NCBI RefSeq assembly: GCF_902506505.1
Contig: NZ_LR733406.1
Coordinates: 3,718,693 to 3,782,692 of the forward strand
DNA from: Pseudomonas sp. 8AS
Lineage (GTDB): Bacteria > Pseudomonadota > Gammaproteobacteria > Pseudomonadales > Pseudomonadaceae
Length of the DNA stretch: 64,000 bases
Reading direction: 5' to 3'
In this document: positions 1 through 8,353 of the stretch, in pieces
How positions within the stretch are numbered: the stretch's first letter is position 1
Layout of the letters: every line of letters starts with the position of its first letter
Made by a program: the position numbers and the translations under genes
The notes under the pieces: model-generated
Databases searched by the model: none
The model's input: only the letters and a program-made list of their open reading frames with translations
What the model was told of the DNA's origin: nothing

Positions 1-62
1 TCACTCAACCGAGTTTTTCAACGGAATAGGCCGGTAGCTGCCTATCATCAGCGTCCGCTACC

Positions 63-248
63 GGCCGATTCTGTTGAAAAAGTCGCTTTCTGAGTGAGCT
101 GCTTTTCGGTGGCTCAGAAATCGCCCGATTTCGGCGTTGCTACGTAAAAACCAGGACAGCTCCGTCTTCTGAGTGAATCAGATTCCAACGTCGCTAACGG
201 TCTTTCATGGAGAAAGATCGCGACGGGACTTTTTCAACAGAATCGGCC
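63..248. mobile_element. MITE-like or IS-remnant element with 22-bp terminal inverted repeats
   Basis: Positions 63-84 (beginning GGCCGATTCTGTTG) and 227-248 are perfect reverse complements over 22 bp and bound a 186-bp segment with no ORF. A third, diverged copy at 14-38 pairs with 57-81 to make a 25-bp stem with two mismatches and an 18-nt loop. Nested copies of one end sequence suggest the debris of an insertion sequence or a non-autonomous derivative. No flanking target duplication is evident, and I cannot name the parent IS. Confidence 0.5.
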
Positions 249-300
249 ATATACGGTCTTGGTGAAGAACCTGTCTGTGCCGGCTCCGTTCATCCCTGCA

Positions 301-325
301 AACGAAAACGGGGCCGCAGCCCCGT
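301..325 (-). terminator. Rho-independent terminator of hemH
   Basis: A 7-bp GC stem (308-314 with 319-325, loop CGCA) is followed on the minus strand by TTTTCGTTT. It starts 8 bp past the hemH stop codon. Confidence 0.7.
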
Positions 326-332
326 CTCCCAT

Positions 333-1355
333 TCACAGCGCCAAAGGCGCCCGCTCGCACAGCGTCTGCAACGCACTCACCCACTGCGGATGCTCGTTCA
401 GGCACGGCACCAGCACCAGCTCCTCGCCACCGGCCGCGCGGAACTGCTCGCGGCCGCGGTCGCCGATCTCCTCCAGGGTCTCGATGCAGTCGGCGACGAA
501 GGCCGGGCACATCACCAGCAGCTTCTTCACCCCGGCCCTGGCCAGCTCGTCGAGGCGCGTCTCGGTGTAGGGCTCGATCCACTTGGCGCGGCCCAGGCGC
601 GACTGGAACGACACCGACCACTGCCCCGGCTTGAGCCCGGCGCGCTCGGCGAACAGCTCGGCGCTGCGCAGGCACTGGGCGCGGTAGCAGGTGGCGAGCA
701 CCTGCGGCGAGGCGGTTTTGCAGCAGTCGGCGCCCTTCAGGCAATGGTTGCTCGGGTCGAGCTTGTGCAGGTGGCGCTCGGGCAGGCCGTGAAAGCTCAG
801 CAGCAGGTGGTCAAAGCCCTGCTGCAGGTGCGGCCGGGCGCTGGCCACCAGGGCGTCGAGGTACTCCGGCTGGTCATAGAACGGCGCCAGGGTGGCGAAT
901 TGCAGCCCCAGCTTGCGCTCGCGCACCACCCGTTTGGCCTCCTCGATCACCGTGGTCGTGGTGCTGTCGGCGAACTGCGGATAGAGCGGCGCCAGGGTCA
1001 CCCGCTTGATGCCCTGCTCGGCCAGGCGCAGCAGGGCCTTTTCGATCGACAGCTCGCCGTAGCGCATGGCCAGTTCCACCGGGCCGTGCTGCCACAGCGG
1101 GGTGAGCGCCTGCTGCAGGCGCTGGCTGAGCACCACCAGCGGCGAACCCTCCGGCCACCAGATCGAGGCATAGGCATGCGCCGACTGCTCCGGGCGCCTG
1201 ATCAGGATCAGCGACACCAGCAGGCGCCGGATCGGCCAGGGCAGGTCGATGACGTAGGGGTCCATGAGGAACTGATTGAGGTAGCGACGCACGTCGGCCA
1301 CCGAGGTGGAGGCCGGCGAACCGAGGTTGACCAGAAGCAGCGCGTGATCAGTCAT
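333..1355 (-). CDS. hemH: Ferrochelatase
   Basis: Ferrochelatase inserts Fe2+ into protoporphyrin IX, the last step of heme synthesis, at the inner face of the cytoplasmic membrane. The 340-residue protein has the family N-terminus (LLVNLGSPAS near residue 7), the signature LSFHGLPERH (His189 is the metal-site histidine) and the C-terminal Glu-containing ETLEEIG near 292. Cysteines at 205, 211 and 212 sit in a short Cys-rich loop. Its start overlaps the epimerase stop by 4 bp (ATGA), so the two are translationally coupled and share the promoter carrying a predicted light-responsive operator. Free porphyrins are photosensitizers, which would make light-induced hemH sensible. Confidence 0.97.
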   Translation of the reverse strand: MTDHALLLVNLGSPASTSVADVRRYLNQFLMDPYVIDLPWPIRRLLVSLILIRRPEQSAHAYASIWWPEGSPLVVLSQRLQQALTPLWQHGPVELAMRYGELSIEKALLRLAEQGIKRVTLAPLYPQFADSTTTTVIEEAKRVVRERKLGLQFATLAPFYDQPEYLDALVASARPHLQQGFDHLLLSFHGLPERHLHKLDPSNHCLKGADCCKTASPQVLATCYRAQCLRSAELFAERAGLKPGQWSVSFQSRLGRAKWIEPYTETRLDELARAGVKKLLVMCPAFVADCIETLEEIGDRGREQFRAAGGEELVLVPCLNEHPQWVSALQTLCERAPLAL

Positions 1356-2257
1356 GCAGCGTCCTTGAAGAGATCGGCCAGGGCCGAGTCGATAGCGGTA
1401 AAACGAAATGCGTAGCCGGCGGCCAGCGCCCGCTGCGGCAGGGCCTTCTGCCCGCCCAGCAACAGCCCGGACAACTCGCCCAGGGCGATCTTCAGCAGCA
1501 GCCCCGGCAGCGGCAACAAGGCCGGGCGATGCAGGGCGCGGCCCAGGGCCTGGGCGAAGGCCCTGTTCCTCACCGGCTGCGGCGCGCAGGCATTATAGGG
1601 ACCGCGGGCGTCCGCCTGCTGCAAGAGAAAATCGATCAGGCCGATCTGGTCCTGCAGATGGATCCACGGCATCCACTGCCGGCCATTGCCGATCGGCCCG
1701 CCCAGGCCCAGCCGGAACGGCGGCAACAGGCGCTTGAGGAAGCCGCCGTCGGCCGCCAGCACCAGGCCGGTACGCAGCAGGATCACGCGGATGCCCAGCT
1801 CCTCGGCACGCAGGGCGGTCTCTTCCCAGGCGCTGCACAGCTGCGCGGCGAAGTCCTCCACCACCGGCGCGCTGTCCTCGTGCAGCTCGCGCTCGCCGCC
1901 ATCGCCGTACCAGCCCACCGCCGAGCCGGACAGCAGCACCGGCGGGCGCTGCGCGCGGCCTTCCAGCCAGGCCAGCAGCTGCTCGGTGAGGGTGATGCGG
2001 CTGGCCCACAGCAGCGCCTTGCGCTTGTGCGTCCAGGGCCGGTCGGCGATCGGCGCGCCAGCCAGGTTGACCACGGCATCCAGCGGGCCGTCGCCGTAGT
2101 CCTCAAGCAGGCCGATGCCGCGCACCGCCGCCCCGCACAGGCCGGCGACCTTGCCCGGCGTGCGGCTCCAGACCGTCAGCTGGTGCCCCTGGTTCAGCCA
2201 GTGGCGACACAGCGCGCGGCCGATCAAACCTGTACCGCCGGTCAGCAAGATATGCAT
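1352..2257 (-). CDS. TIGR01777 family epimerase (SDR, YfcH-like)
   Basis: This 301-residue extended short-chain dehydrogenase-like protein starts with a Rossmann motif (LLTGGTGLIG, residues 4-13) and ends in the DUF1731-type region. Some databases call the family 'SulA-like cell division inhibitor', which is not justified; its substrate is unknown. I chose the ATG at 2257 because a strong GAGGAGG ribosome site precedes it; the frame is open much further upstream, antisense to the divergent flavoprotein gene, and that part is not coding. It is the first gene of the operon with hemH. From memory, homologues also sit beside hemH and a light-induced gene group in P. putida. Confidence 0.9.
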   Translation of the reverse strand: MHILLTGGTGLIGRALCRHWLNQGHQLTVWSRTPGKVAGLCGAAVRGIGLLEDYGDGPLDAVVNLAGAPIADRPWTHKRKALLWASRITLTEQLLAWLEGRAQRPPVLLSGSAVGWYGDGGERELHEDSAPVVEDFAAQLCSAWEETALRAEELGIRVILLRTGLVLAADGGFLKRLLPPFRLGLGGPIGNGRQWMPWIHLQDQIGLIDFLLQQADARGPYNACAPQPVRNRAFAQALGRALHRPALLPLPGLLLKIALGELSGLLLGGQKALPQRALAAGYAFRFTAIDSALADLFKDAA

Positions 2258-2385
2258 GGCATCCTCCTCGCATGGCGTTAACCACCAGTCTCGCCCTAGT
2301 CTGAAGTATGACGCAGCTGCGTGCCTTGTCCGCCGCTCGCCAGCGTCGGAGTTGTAACGGGAACGCGATTGGAACCGATAGCAGT

Positions 2386-2409
2386 TGTACAAGCAATAGT
2401 ATTTGTACA
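2386..2409. promoter_or_regulatory. Candidate LitR/PplR-type light-responsive operator
   Basis: The divergent promoter region contains TGTACA at 2386-2391 and again at 2404-2409, separated by exactly 12 bp. This matches every fixed position of the direct repeat reported for the light-responsive MerR-family PplR1 (LitR class II) of P. putida, T(G/A)TACA-N12-TGTA(C/T)A. It lies 46 bp before the flavoprotein start and about 130 bp before the epimerase start, so it could serve both directions. A possible -35 (TTGTAC, 2403-2408) and -10 (TAGCCT, 2426-2431) for the rightward promoter overlap it. No merR/litR gene lies in the window. Confidence 0.7.
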
Positions 2410-2455
2410 GATTTTGTCTAGAGCGTAGCCTGAAGGAAAGGACACGAGGTAGACC

Positions 2456-3442
2456 ATGAACACACCCATCGCCATCATCGGTACCGGCCTTGCCGGACTC
2501 TCCGCGGCCCAGGCGCTGCACGCCGCCGGGCAGACGGTGCAACTGTTCGACAAGAGCCGCGGCAGTGGCGGGCGCCTGGCCAGCAAGCGCAGCGACGCCG
2601 GCTCGCTGGATCTCGGCGCGCAGTACTTCACCGCCCGCGACCGCCGCTTCGTCGAAGTGGTGCAGCAGTGGCAGGCCCGCGGCTGGGTCGCCGAGTGGGA
2701 TCCGCAGCTCTACCACTACAACGAGAACGGCCTCAGCCCCTCGCCCGACGAGCAGGTGCGCTGGGTCGGCCAGCCGCGCATGAGCGCCATCACCCGCGCC
2801 CTGCTCGGTGCCCTGCCGGTGCACTTCTCCTGCCGCATCACCGAGGTGTTCCGCGGCGAGCAGCACTGGACCCTGCTCGACGCCGAAGGCCAGAGCCACG
2901 GCCCGTTCAGCAGTGTGATAGTCGCCACCCCGGCGCCCCAGGCCAGCGGCCTGCTGAGTGCCGCGCCGAAGCTGGCCAGCGCCGCCGCCAGCGTGATCAT
3001 GGAGCCGGTCTGGGCCGTGGCCCTGGGCTTTGAGACCGCCCTGGCGACCGACCTGGAAGGCTGCTTCGTGCGTGGCGGGCCGCTCGACTGGGTGGCGCGC
3101 AACCGCAGCAAGCCGGGACGCGACAGCCACCTCGACACCTGGGTGCTGCACGCCAGCAACAGCTGGAGCCGCCAGCATCTGGACCTGGACAAGGAGGCGG
3201 TTATCGAACGTCTGCACGGCGCCTTCGCCGAGATGATCGGCTGCCCGCTGCCGCCGCCGAGCTTCAGCCTGGCCCACCGCTGGCTCTACGCGCGGCCGGC
3301 CAGCGCCCACGAGTGGGGCGCCCTGGCCGATGCCGACCTGGGCCTGTACGCCTGCGGCGACTGGTGTCTGTCCGGGCGGGTCGAAGGTGCCTGGCTGAGC
3401 GGCCTGGAAGCCGCCCGCCGCCTGCTGGAACACCGCCAGTGA
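2456..3442 (+). CDS. Renalase-like NAD(P)/FAD-dependent oxidoreductase
   Basis: A 328-residue flavoprotein with an N-terminal dinucleotide-binding motif (AIIGTGLAGLSAAQAL, residues 5-20), the RGSGGRLASKR flavin-contact segment near 36-46, and a C-terminal FAD motif with CGDW followed by GRVEGAWLSGLEAA. This is the architecture of bacterial renalase-type amine oxidases, some of which oxidise miscoordinated dihydro-NAD(P) isomers; the substrate here is not shown by sequence. It is divergent from the epimerase-hemH operon and the following gene overlaps its stop, so it heads its own small operon under the predicted light operator. Confidence 0.85.
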   Translation: MNTPIAIIGTGLAGLSAAQALHAAGQTVQLFDKSRGSGGRLASKRSDAGSLDLGAQYFTARDRRFVEVVQQWQARGWVAEWDPQLYHYNENGLSPSPDEQVRWVGQPRMSAITRALLGALPVHFSCRITEVFRGEQHWTLLDAEGQSHGPFSSVIVATPAPQASGLLSAAPKLASAAASVIMEPVWAVALGFETALATDLEGCFVRGGPLDWVARNRSKPGRDSHLDTWVLHASNSWSRQHLDLDKEAVIERLHGAFAEMIGCPLPPPSFSLAHRWLYARPASAHEWGALADADLGLYACGDWCLSGRVEGAWLSGLEAARRLLEHRQ

Positions 3443-3663
3443 ACGGCAGGCTGCGCCTCAATCCGCGCAAGCTGCTGCTGTCGAAATGGACGGCGCGCCA
3501 GCCGCGCAACCGCGAGAAGCACTTCCTGGTCAGCGAGCTGATCTGCGACGAGGAAGGCATGGTGCTGCAGGTCGAACTGCTGGCCGTGCTCACCCGGCGC
3601 AGCGAGCGCCTCGACTGGCAGGCGCTGCAGGATGGCGAGCGCTGGCAGATGGGCTGGAAGTAG
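3439..3663 (+). CDS. TIGR02450 family Trp-rich small protein
   Basis: A 74-residue protein matching the conserved TIGR02450 pattern: LNPRKLLLSKWTA at the start, EKHFLV in the middle, and a Trp-containing end (LDWQALQDGERWQMGWK). Function unknown. I start it at GTG 3439, which overlaps the upstream TGA in a GTGA junction; the open frame further 5' lies inside the flavoprotein gene. From memory the family is often found with photolyase and cryptochrome genes, which agrees with the predicted light control of this operon. Confidence 0.85.
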   Translation: MNGRLRLNPRKLLLSKWTARQPRNREKHFLVSELICDEEGMVLQVELLAVLTRRSERLDWQALQDGERWQMGWK

Positions 3664-3707
3664 CGGCCTGTGGGACAATGCCGCCCCAGCCTGCCGAATT
3701 GCCCGTC

Positions 3708-4685
3708 ATGTCCGAGAACACCACGCCAGCCGTCCCGCCCAGCAGCCCGGCGCTGCTGCACCCGCGCAACCGCCACCAGGGCCGCTACGACTTTCCCAAG
3801 CTGATCGAGGCCAGCCCGGAGCTGGCCGAGTTCGTCATCCGCAACCCCCATGGCAAGCAGAGCATCGACTTCGCCAACCCCGAGGCGGTGCGGGTGTTCA
3901 ACCGCGCCCTGCTGCGCCAGCTGTACGGCATCGCCCACTGGGACATTCCGCCGGGCTACCTGTGCCCGCCGATCCCCGGCCGCGCCGACTACGTGCACGG
4001 CCTGGCCGACCTGCTGGCCGGCGACAACGGCGGCGAGATTCCGCGCGGCACGGCGATCCGCGCGCTGGACATAGGCACCGGCGCCAGCTGCATCTACCCG
4101 CTGCTCGGCCATAGCGACTACGGCTGGCGCTTCCTCGGCTCGGACATCGACGACACGGCCCTGGCCTCGGCCCGCGCCATCATCCAGGCCAACGGCCTGG
4201 AGGGCGCCATCGCCCTGCGCCAGCAACTGCAGCGCGGGCAGATCTTCAAGAGCCTGCTGCAGGACGGCGAACGCTTCGCCCTGACCCTGTGCAACCCGCC
4301 CTTCCACGCCAACGCCGAGGAAGCCGCCAGCGGCAGCCGGCGCAAGTGGAAGAACCTCGGCAAGCTCGACCCCCAGCGCAAGCTGCCGGAACTCAACTTC
4401 GGCGGGCAGAGCGCCGAACTGTGGTGCACCGGCGGCGAAGCCAGCTTCCTCAAGCGCATGATCGCCGAAAGCGCCTCGTTCGCCGGCCAGGTGCTGTGGT
4501 TCAGCAGCCTGGTGTCCAAGGCCAGCAACGTGCCCTATGCCGAGAACCTGCTGAAGAAGGCCGGGGCCGTCGAGGTGCGCTGTGTCGACATGGCCCAGGG
4601 CAACAAGCAGAGCCGCTTCCTTGCCTGGACCTTCCACAGCCCCGAGCAACGCGCGGTCTGGCTGCACGGCCGCGTCGCGGGCTGA
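3708..4685 (+). CDS. rlmF: 23S rRNA (adenine(1618)-N(6))-methyltransferase
   Basis: RlmF methylates A1618 of 23S rRNA using S-adenosylmethionine. The 325-residue product carries the SAM-binding motif ALDIGTGASCIYPLL near residue 120 and the N6-adenine catalytic tetrad NPPF near residue 195. The N-terminal block LHPRNRHQGRYDF is characteristic of the family. I chose ATG 3708 over upstream in-frame starts because it gives the usual length and homology starts here. The next gene begins 3 bp after its stop. Confidence 0.95.
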   Translation: MSENTTPAVPPSSPALLHPRNRHQGRYDFPKLIEASPELAEFVIRNPHGKQSIDFANPEAVRVFNRALLRQLYGIAHWDIPPGYLCPPIPGRADYVHGLADLLAGDNGGEIPRGTAIRALDIGTGASCIYPLLGHSDYGWRFLGSDIDDTALASARAIIQANGLEGAIALRQQLQRGQIFKSLLQDGERFALTLCNPPFHANAEEAASGSRRKWKNLGKLDPQRKLPELNFGGQSAELWCTGGEASFLKRMIAESASFAGQVLWFSSLVSKASNVPYAENLLKKAGAVEVRCVDMAQGNKQSRFLAWTFHSPEQRAVWLHGRVAG

Positions 4686-4688
4686 GCC

Positions 4689-5276
4689 ATGCCGTTCAGC
4701 CTGCTGGGGCCGTGCGAGTACCGCGAGGACATCCGCAAGAGTCGTTTCCTCGCCCTGGCCGCGCCGGTCGCCAGCGCCGAAGAGGCCCTGGCCTTTATCC
4801 AGCAGCACAGCGACCTCGGCGCCTCGCACAACTGCTGGGCCTTCAAATGCGGCCAGCAATACCGTTTCAGCGACGACGGCGAACCCGGCGGCACGGCGGG
4901 CCGGCCGATCCTCGCGGCCATCGACAACCAGGACTGCGACCAGGTGGTGGTACTGGTGATCCGCTGGTACGGCGGCATCCAGCTCGGCACCGGCGGTCTG
5001 GCCCGTGCCTATGGCGGCAGCGCGGCGAAGTGCCTGCAGGGCGGCCAGCGCATTGCCCTGCTGGCCCGCACCCAGGCCCGCTGCCATGTGCCGTTCGCCG
5101 AACTGGCGCGGGTCAAGGCGCGCCTGGGCGAGTGGCAGGCGCTGATCGAGGAGGAAACCTTCGATGCCGACGGCGCCCGCCTGCAATTGGCGCTGCCGGC
5201 CGAGCAACTTGAGCAGGCGACGCGGCAGCTGGCCGATATCAGCAGCGGACGGATTCGCCTGGAGCGGCTGCCCTAG
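4689..5276 (+). CDS. YigZ/IMPACT family protein
   Basis: A 195-residue UPF0029 (IMPACT) family protein. The N-terminal domain has the hallmark blocks RFSDDGEPGGTAGRPIL (about 58-74) and IRWYGGIQLGTGGLARAYG (about 98-116); the C-terminal third is the ferredoxin-like DUF1949 domain. The eukaryotic relative affects translational control by GCN1; the bacterial role is not settled. It follows rlmF by 3 bp and probably shares its transcript. Confidence 0.9.
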   Translation: MPFSLLGPCEYREDIRKSRFLALAAPVASAEEALAFIQQHSDLGASHNCWAFKCGQQYRFSDDGEPGGTAGRPILAAIDNQDCDQVVVLVIRWYGGIQLGTGGLARAYGGSAAKCLQGGQRIALLARTQARCHVPFAELARVKARLGEWQALIEEETFDADGARLQLALPAEQLEQATRQLADISSGRIRLERLP

Positions 5277-5390
5277 CGGTCGCGAACGGCTATGGGGACA
5301 GGTTCCGGAGGCTCTGGCCCCTGCCCGGCGACGCCTGTTTGCCAGACGCGCAAGCCGCCGGAAAAAGCGCTTGAGGGCAGCGAGCCTTAA

Positions 5391-6305
5391 CTAAGCCTGA
5401 CTGCCGCAGGCCACCTTGCGCGGCTGCGCACGGGTTGCCAACCAGCAGAGGATCGAACCGACGCAGACCATGGCTGCGCCTTGCCAGAACGACAGCGCAA
5501 GTGGCGTGCTCAGCAGCATGGCCGCCAATGCCGCGGACAACACCGGAATGAAATACGAAGCGCCGGCGAGGATGGTGACATTGCCGTGCAGGATGCCGAC
5601 GTTCCAGGCCGCATAGCCGAAGCCCATAGCGGAGGCGGCCAGCACCAGGTAGACGATCGCCTGGTAGCTGAAGTCCATCGCCCCGCCGCCGCCGGCCAGG
5701 TACTTGGCCCACAGCGCCAGTGCCGTGAGCATGAAGAACAGCGTGACGCCATTCTTGCCTGCGGCCAGGCGTGCGGTCACCGTGCAATATGCCGCCCAGA
5801 TCAGCGCCCCGGTGAAGGCCAGGCCATAGCTGAGGGGGTTGTCCTGGATGTTCGCGGCCATCCCGTGCAAGTCCAGCCCCTGCTCGCCGCCCAGCACCCA
5901 GCAGATGCCGAGAATGGCGATCAAAAAGCCCGGAACGATCAGCAGGCTGGTCTGCAGGCGGTTGAACAGGATGGCCGCCATGATGGTGAACGCCGGCCAC
6001 AGGTAGTTGACCATGCCCACCTCGATGGCTTGCCGGCTGCTGTTGGCGTAGCCGATGGACAAGGCCAGGCACAGCTCATACGCGACGAACAGCAGGCTCC
6101 CCCAGAACAGATAGCGGCGGGGAAACTCGCGCACTTTCGGCAAGCCGACCGTGAACAGCAGCAGCACCGCGGCAACGCTGTAGATCATGGCGGCCCCGCC
6201 CGTTGCCCCGAGGCTTTCGCTGACGCCGCGGATCAGACCGACGATCGAGCTCCACAACACGATGGCAATGAGCCCGATGAACGTTGCCTTGCGCTGGTTT
6301 TTCAT
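5391..6305 (-). CDS. yddG: YddG-type aromatic amino acid exporter (DMT/EamA family)
   Basis: A 304-residue, very hydrophobic protein with about ten predicted membrane spans in two EamA repeats. It begins MKNQRKATFIGLIAIVLWSSIVG and includes VNYLWPAFTIM and AAYCTVTARL, as in YddG exporters of aromatic amino acids. The start at 6305 gives the family length; upstream in-frame sequence is not conserved-looking. It lies 167 bp downstream of, and in the same direction as, the Lrp/AsnC regulator, whose other neighbour is a divergent APC-type amino-acid exporter. The exact substrate is inferred from family resemblance only. Confidence 0.85.
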   Translation of the reverse strand: MKNQRKATFIGLIAIVLWSSIVGLIRGVSESLGATGGAAMIYSVAAVLLLFTVGLPKVREFPRRYLFWGSLLFVAYELCLALSIGYANSSRQAIEVGMVNYLWPAFTIMAAILFNRLQTSLLIVPGFLIAILGICWVLGGEQGLDLHGMAANIQDNPLSYGLAFTGALIWAAYCTVTARLAAGKNGVTLFFMLTALALWAKYLAGGGGAMDFSYQAIVYLVLAASAMGFGYAAWNVGILHGNVTILAGASYFIPVLSAALAAMLLSTPLALSFWQGAAMVCVGSILCWLATRAQPRKVACGSQA

Positions 6306-6472
6306 GCCGCCCTGCTTGTATTCCAATTCGATGATGACCGGGGGCGAAGGCCTGTCACGCGACAACGCCCGATCTGGGGGTTCTTCCGGCCAGGCACACG
6401 CACCCCCGCGAACACGGAGCTTCTCCACCGCATCGGCCCGCCGCTCGGCCGGCTAACGCCGCACCCGCCGCC

Positions 6473-6892
6473 CTACATCGCCCATTCCTGCACCACCATG
6501 TGGGTCTTCACCCGCTGCATACCGGGGTAGTTCTCGATTTCGCCGCGGATCTCGGCCAGGCGCGCCATGCTCGCCGCCTCGACCAGCACCAGCATGTCGG
6601 TCTCGCCGCTGATGCCGCAGCACTGGCGGATTTCCGGGTAGGCGCGCATGCGTTCGACATAGTCCTGGCAGCGGCTGTCCTTGTAGAACAGTTCGAGGAA
6701 GGCCTTGATCGCCGCCTGCGCCGGGTCGGCGACGCGGGCGTGGTAACCCTGGATCACCCCGCCCTGCTCCAGCTGGCGAATGCGCTCGCCCACCGCCGAA
6801 CGCGACAGGTTGACCTCGCGGGCGATCTGGCTGACGGGGGTGCGCGCATCCTCGCGCAGCAGGGCGAGGATCTGATGGTCGAACTTGTCCAC
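6473..6892 (-). CDS. Lrp/AsnC family transcriptional regulator
   Basis: A 139-residue regulator with an N-terminal AsnC-type helix-turn-helix (ILALLREDARTPVSQIAREV, then SRSAVGERIRQLE) and a C-terminal RAM/ACT-like ligand and oligomerization domain ending HMVVQEWAM. Such proteins sense amino acids. It is flanked by a YddG-type exporter downstream on the same strand and a divergent YjeH-type exporter, both likely targets. A perfect palindrome, TGACGG-N6-CCGTCA, lies 25 bp upstream of its start. Confidence 0.93.
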   Translation of the reverse strand: MDKFDHQILALLREDARTPVSQIAREVNLSRSAVGERIRQLEQGGVIQGYHARVADPAQAAIKAFLELFYKDSRCQDYVERMRAYPEIRQCCGISGETDMLVLVEAASMARLAEIRGEIENYPGMQRVKTHMVVQEWAM

Positions 6893-6916
6893 GATGGTTC
6901 TCGGCAGCAGTCGGTT

Positions 6917-6934
6917 TGACGGGCAATTCCGTCA
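6917..6934. promoter_or_regulatory. Palindromic operator candidate for the Lrp/AsnC regulator
   Basis: TGACGG (6917-6922) and CCGTCA (6929-6934) form a perfect 6-6-6 palindrome in the 136-bp space between the regulator and the divergent exporter. Size and position suit an Lrp/AsnC dimer site controlling both directions. Function is inferred. Confidence 0.45.
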
Positions 6935-7028
6935 CTTTGCCGGCCAACGGCGACGGGCTGGCAGCGGCGTCGCAGAGGCCTGGCGCTTAACATGGCGCAA
7001 TTGCACACCATTGCCGCGAGCATACCTC

Positions 7029-8297
7029 ATGAGTCGTTTGAACAAGGAACTGGGCCTGCTGCAGGGCGTCGGGCTGCTCAGCACCTCACTGCTCGGCACC
7101 GGCATCTTCGTGGTCCCGGCGCTGGCCGCCACCGCCGCCGGGCCGGCCTCGCTGTGGGCCTGGCTGATCCTCATCGCCCTGGTGCTGCCGGTGGCCTTCA
7201 CCTTCGCCCAGCTGGGCAAGCGCTTCCCCCATGCCGGCGGCGCGCCGCACCTGATCGGCCGGGCCTTCGGCGCGCGCATGGAGCGGCTGATCGCCTTCCT
7301 GTTCCTCGCCGTGCTGCCGGTGGGCCTGCCGGCGGCGCTGAACATCGCCACCGGCTTCTGGCAGGCGCTGCTGCCGATCGGCCGGGGCGAAGCGCTGCTG
7401 ATCCAGTTCGCCACCCTCGGCGCCATGCTCCTGCTCGGCCAGCGCCCGGCCAGGGCCTCGGGCGTGCTGCAGGGGCTGATCGCCGTCGCCATCCTCGGCA
7501 CCGTGGCGCTGGTCTGGTGGGTCGGCGAACTGCCATTGGCCAGCCAGCCGCTGCTGCCGGACATCACCGGCTCCTGGCACCTGATCCCGACCGCGCTGGG
7601 GGTGATGTTCTGGTGCTTCGTCGGCATCGAGGCCTTCACCCACCTGGGCGAGGAGTTCAGGCATCCGCAGCGCGACTTCCCCCTGGCCCTGCTGCTCGGC
7701 GTGCTGCTGGCCGGCCTGGTGTACTGGGCGTTCTCGGTGGCGGTGCTGAGCTTCCATGTGTATGGCGACGTGCACAGCGACGCCGCCTCGCTGCCGCACC
7801 TGATGGACCGGCTGCTGGGCGAGAAGGCCCGCGTGCTGGTGGCGCTGGTCGGCTACCTGGCCTGCTTCGCCTCGATGAACGTCTATGTGCAGGGCTTCGC
7901 CCGGCTGATCTGGAGCCTGGCCGACGAGGGCAAGCTGCCGCGGCCGCTGGCCCGCCGCAACCGCCATGGCGTGCCCGGCCCGGCCTTGCTGCTGGTGGTG
8001 CTGAGCTGCGCCCTGTGCGCCGCCCTGGCCGCCGTGCTGCAACTGTCGGTAGACGACCTGATCCGCTACGCCAACGGCAACTTCATCCTGGTCTACCTGC
8101 TCAGCATGGCCGCCGGCGTGGTGCTGCTGCGTGGCATCTGGCGCTGGTTGGCGGGCTTCAGCACGCTGCTCTGCGCCCTGGTCCTGCTGGCCCTGGGCCT
8201 GGATGCGCTGTATGCCCTCGGCCTGCTGGCCGGGCTGGCGCTGTTCGGTGCCTGGCGCGAGCGAGTGGGCAATCGCCTGCCAGCGCACCCGGGGTAG
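7029..8297 (+). CDS. APC-superfamily amino acid exporter (YjeH-like)
   Basis: A 422-residue inner-membrane protein with about 12 hydrophobic spans. The first span carries the APC-type GVGLLSTSLLGTGIFVVPAL motif, followed by the conserved PHAGGAPHLIGRAFG loop. Length and sequence resemble YjeH, an exporter of methionine and branched-chain amino acids. ATG 7029 is the natural start; more upstream in-frame starts would run through the promoter region. It is divergent from the Lrp-type regulator, which suggests control by intracellular amino-acid level. Substrate is inferred from family. Confidence 0.85.
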   Translation: MSRLNKELGLLQGVGLLSTSLLGTGIFVVPALAATAAGPASLWAWLILIALVLPVAFTFAQLGKRFPHAGGAPHLIGRAFGARMERLIAFLFLAVLPVGLPAALNIATGFWQALLPIGRGEALLIQFATLGAMLLLGQRPARASGVLQGLIAVAILGTVALVWWVGELPLASQPLLPDITGSWHLIPTALGVMFWCFVGIEAFTHLGEEFRHPQRDFPLALLLGVLLAGLVYWAFSVAVLSFHVYGDVHSDAASLPHLMDRLLGEKARVLVALVGYLACFASMNVYVQGFARLIWSLADEGKLPRPLARRNRHGVPGPALLLVVLSCALCAALAAVLQLSVDDLIRYANGNFILVYLLSMAAGVVLLRGIWRWLAGFSTLLCALVLLALGLDALYALGLLAGLALFGAWRERVGNRLPAHPG

Positions 8298-8353
8298 ATG
8301 AGCGCGGCGCGCATCCCGGCTATCCTCAGGCAAGGCAATGACAAGGACAGACC

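Larger units (their letters stand above)
1..332. other. Gene-free left edge with IS-derived repeat and hemH terminator
   Basis: No credible gene lies here. The stretch holds a long hairpin (14-81), an element bounded by a 22-bp perfect inverted repeat (63-248), and the hemH terminator (301-325). Short ORFs are not protein-like. Confidence 0.6.

Noticed and set aside
1352..3433. A 693-residue version of the epimerase extending across the divergent promoter
   Set aside because: The extra N-terminal part is antisense to the flavoprotein gene and crosses the promoter; a strong ribosome site supports the internal start at 2257.
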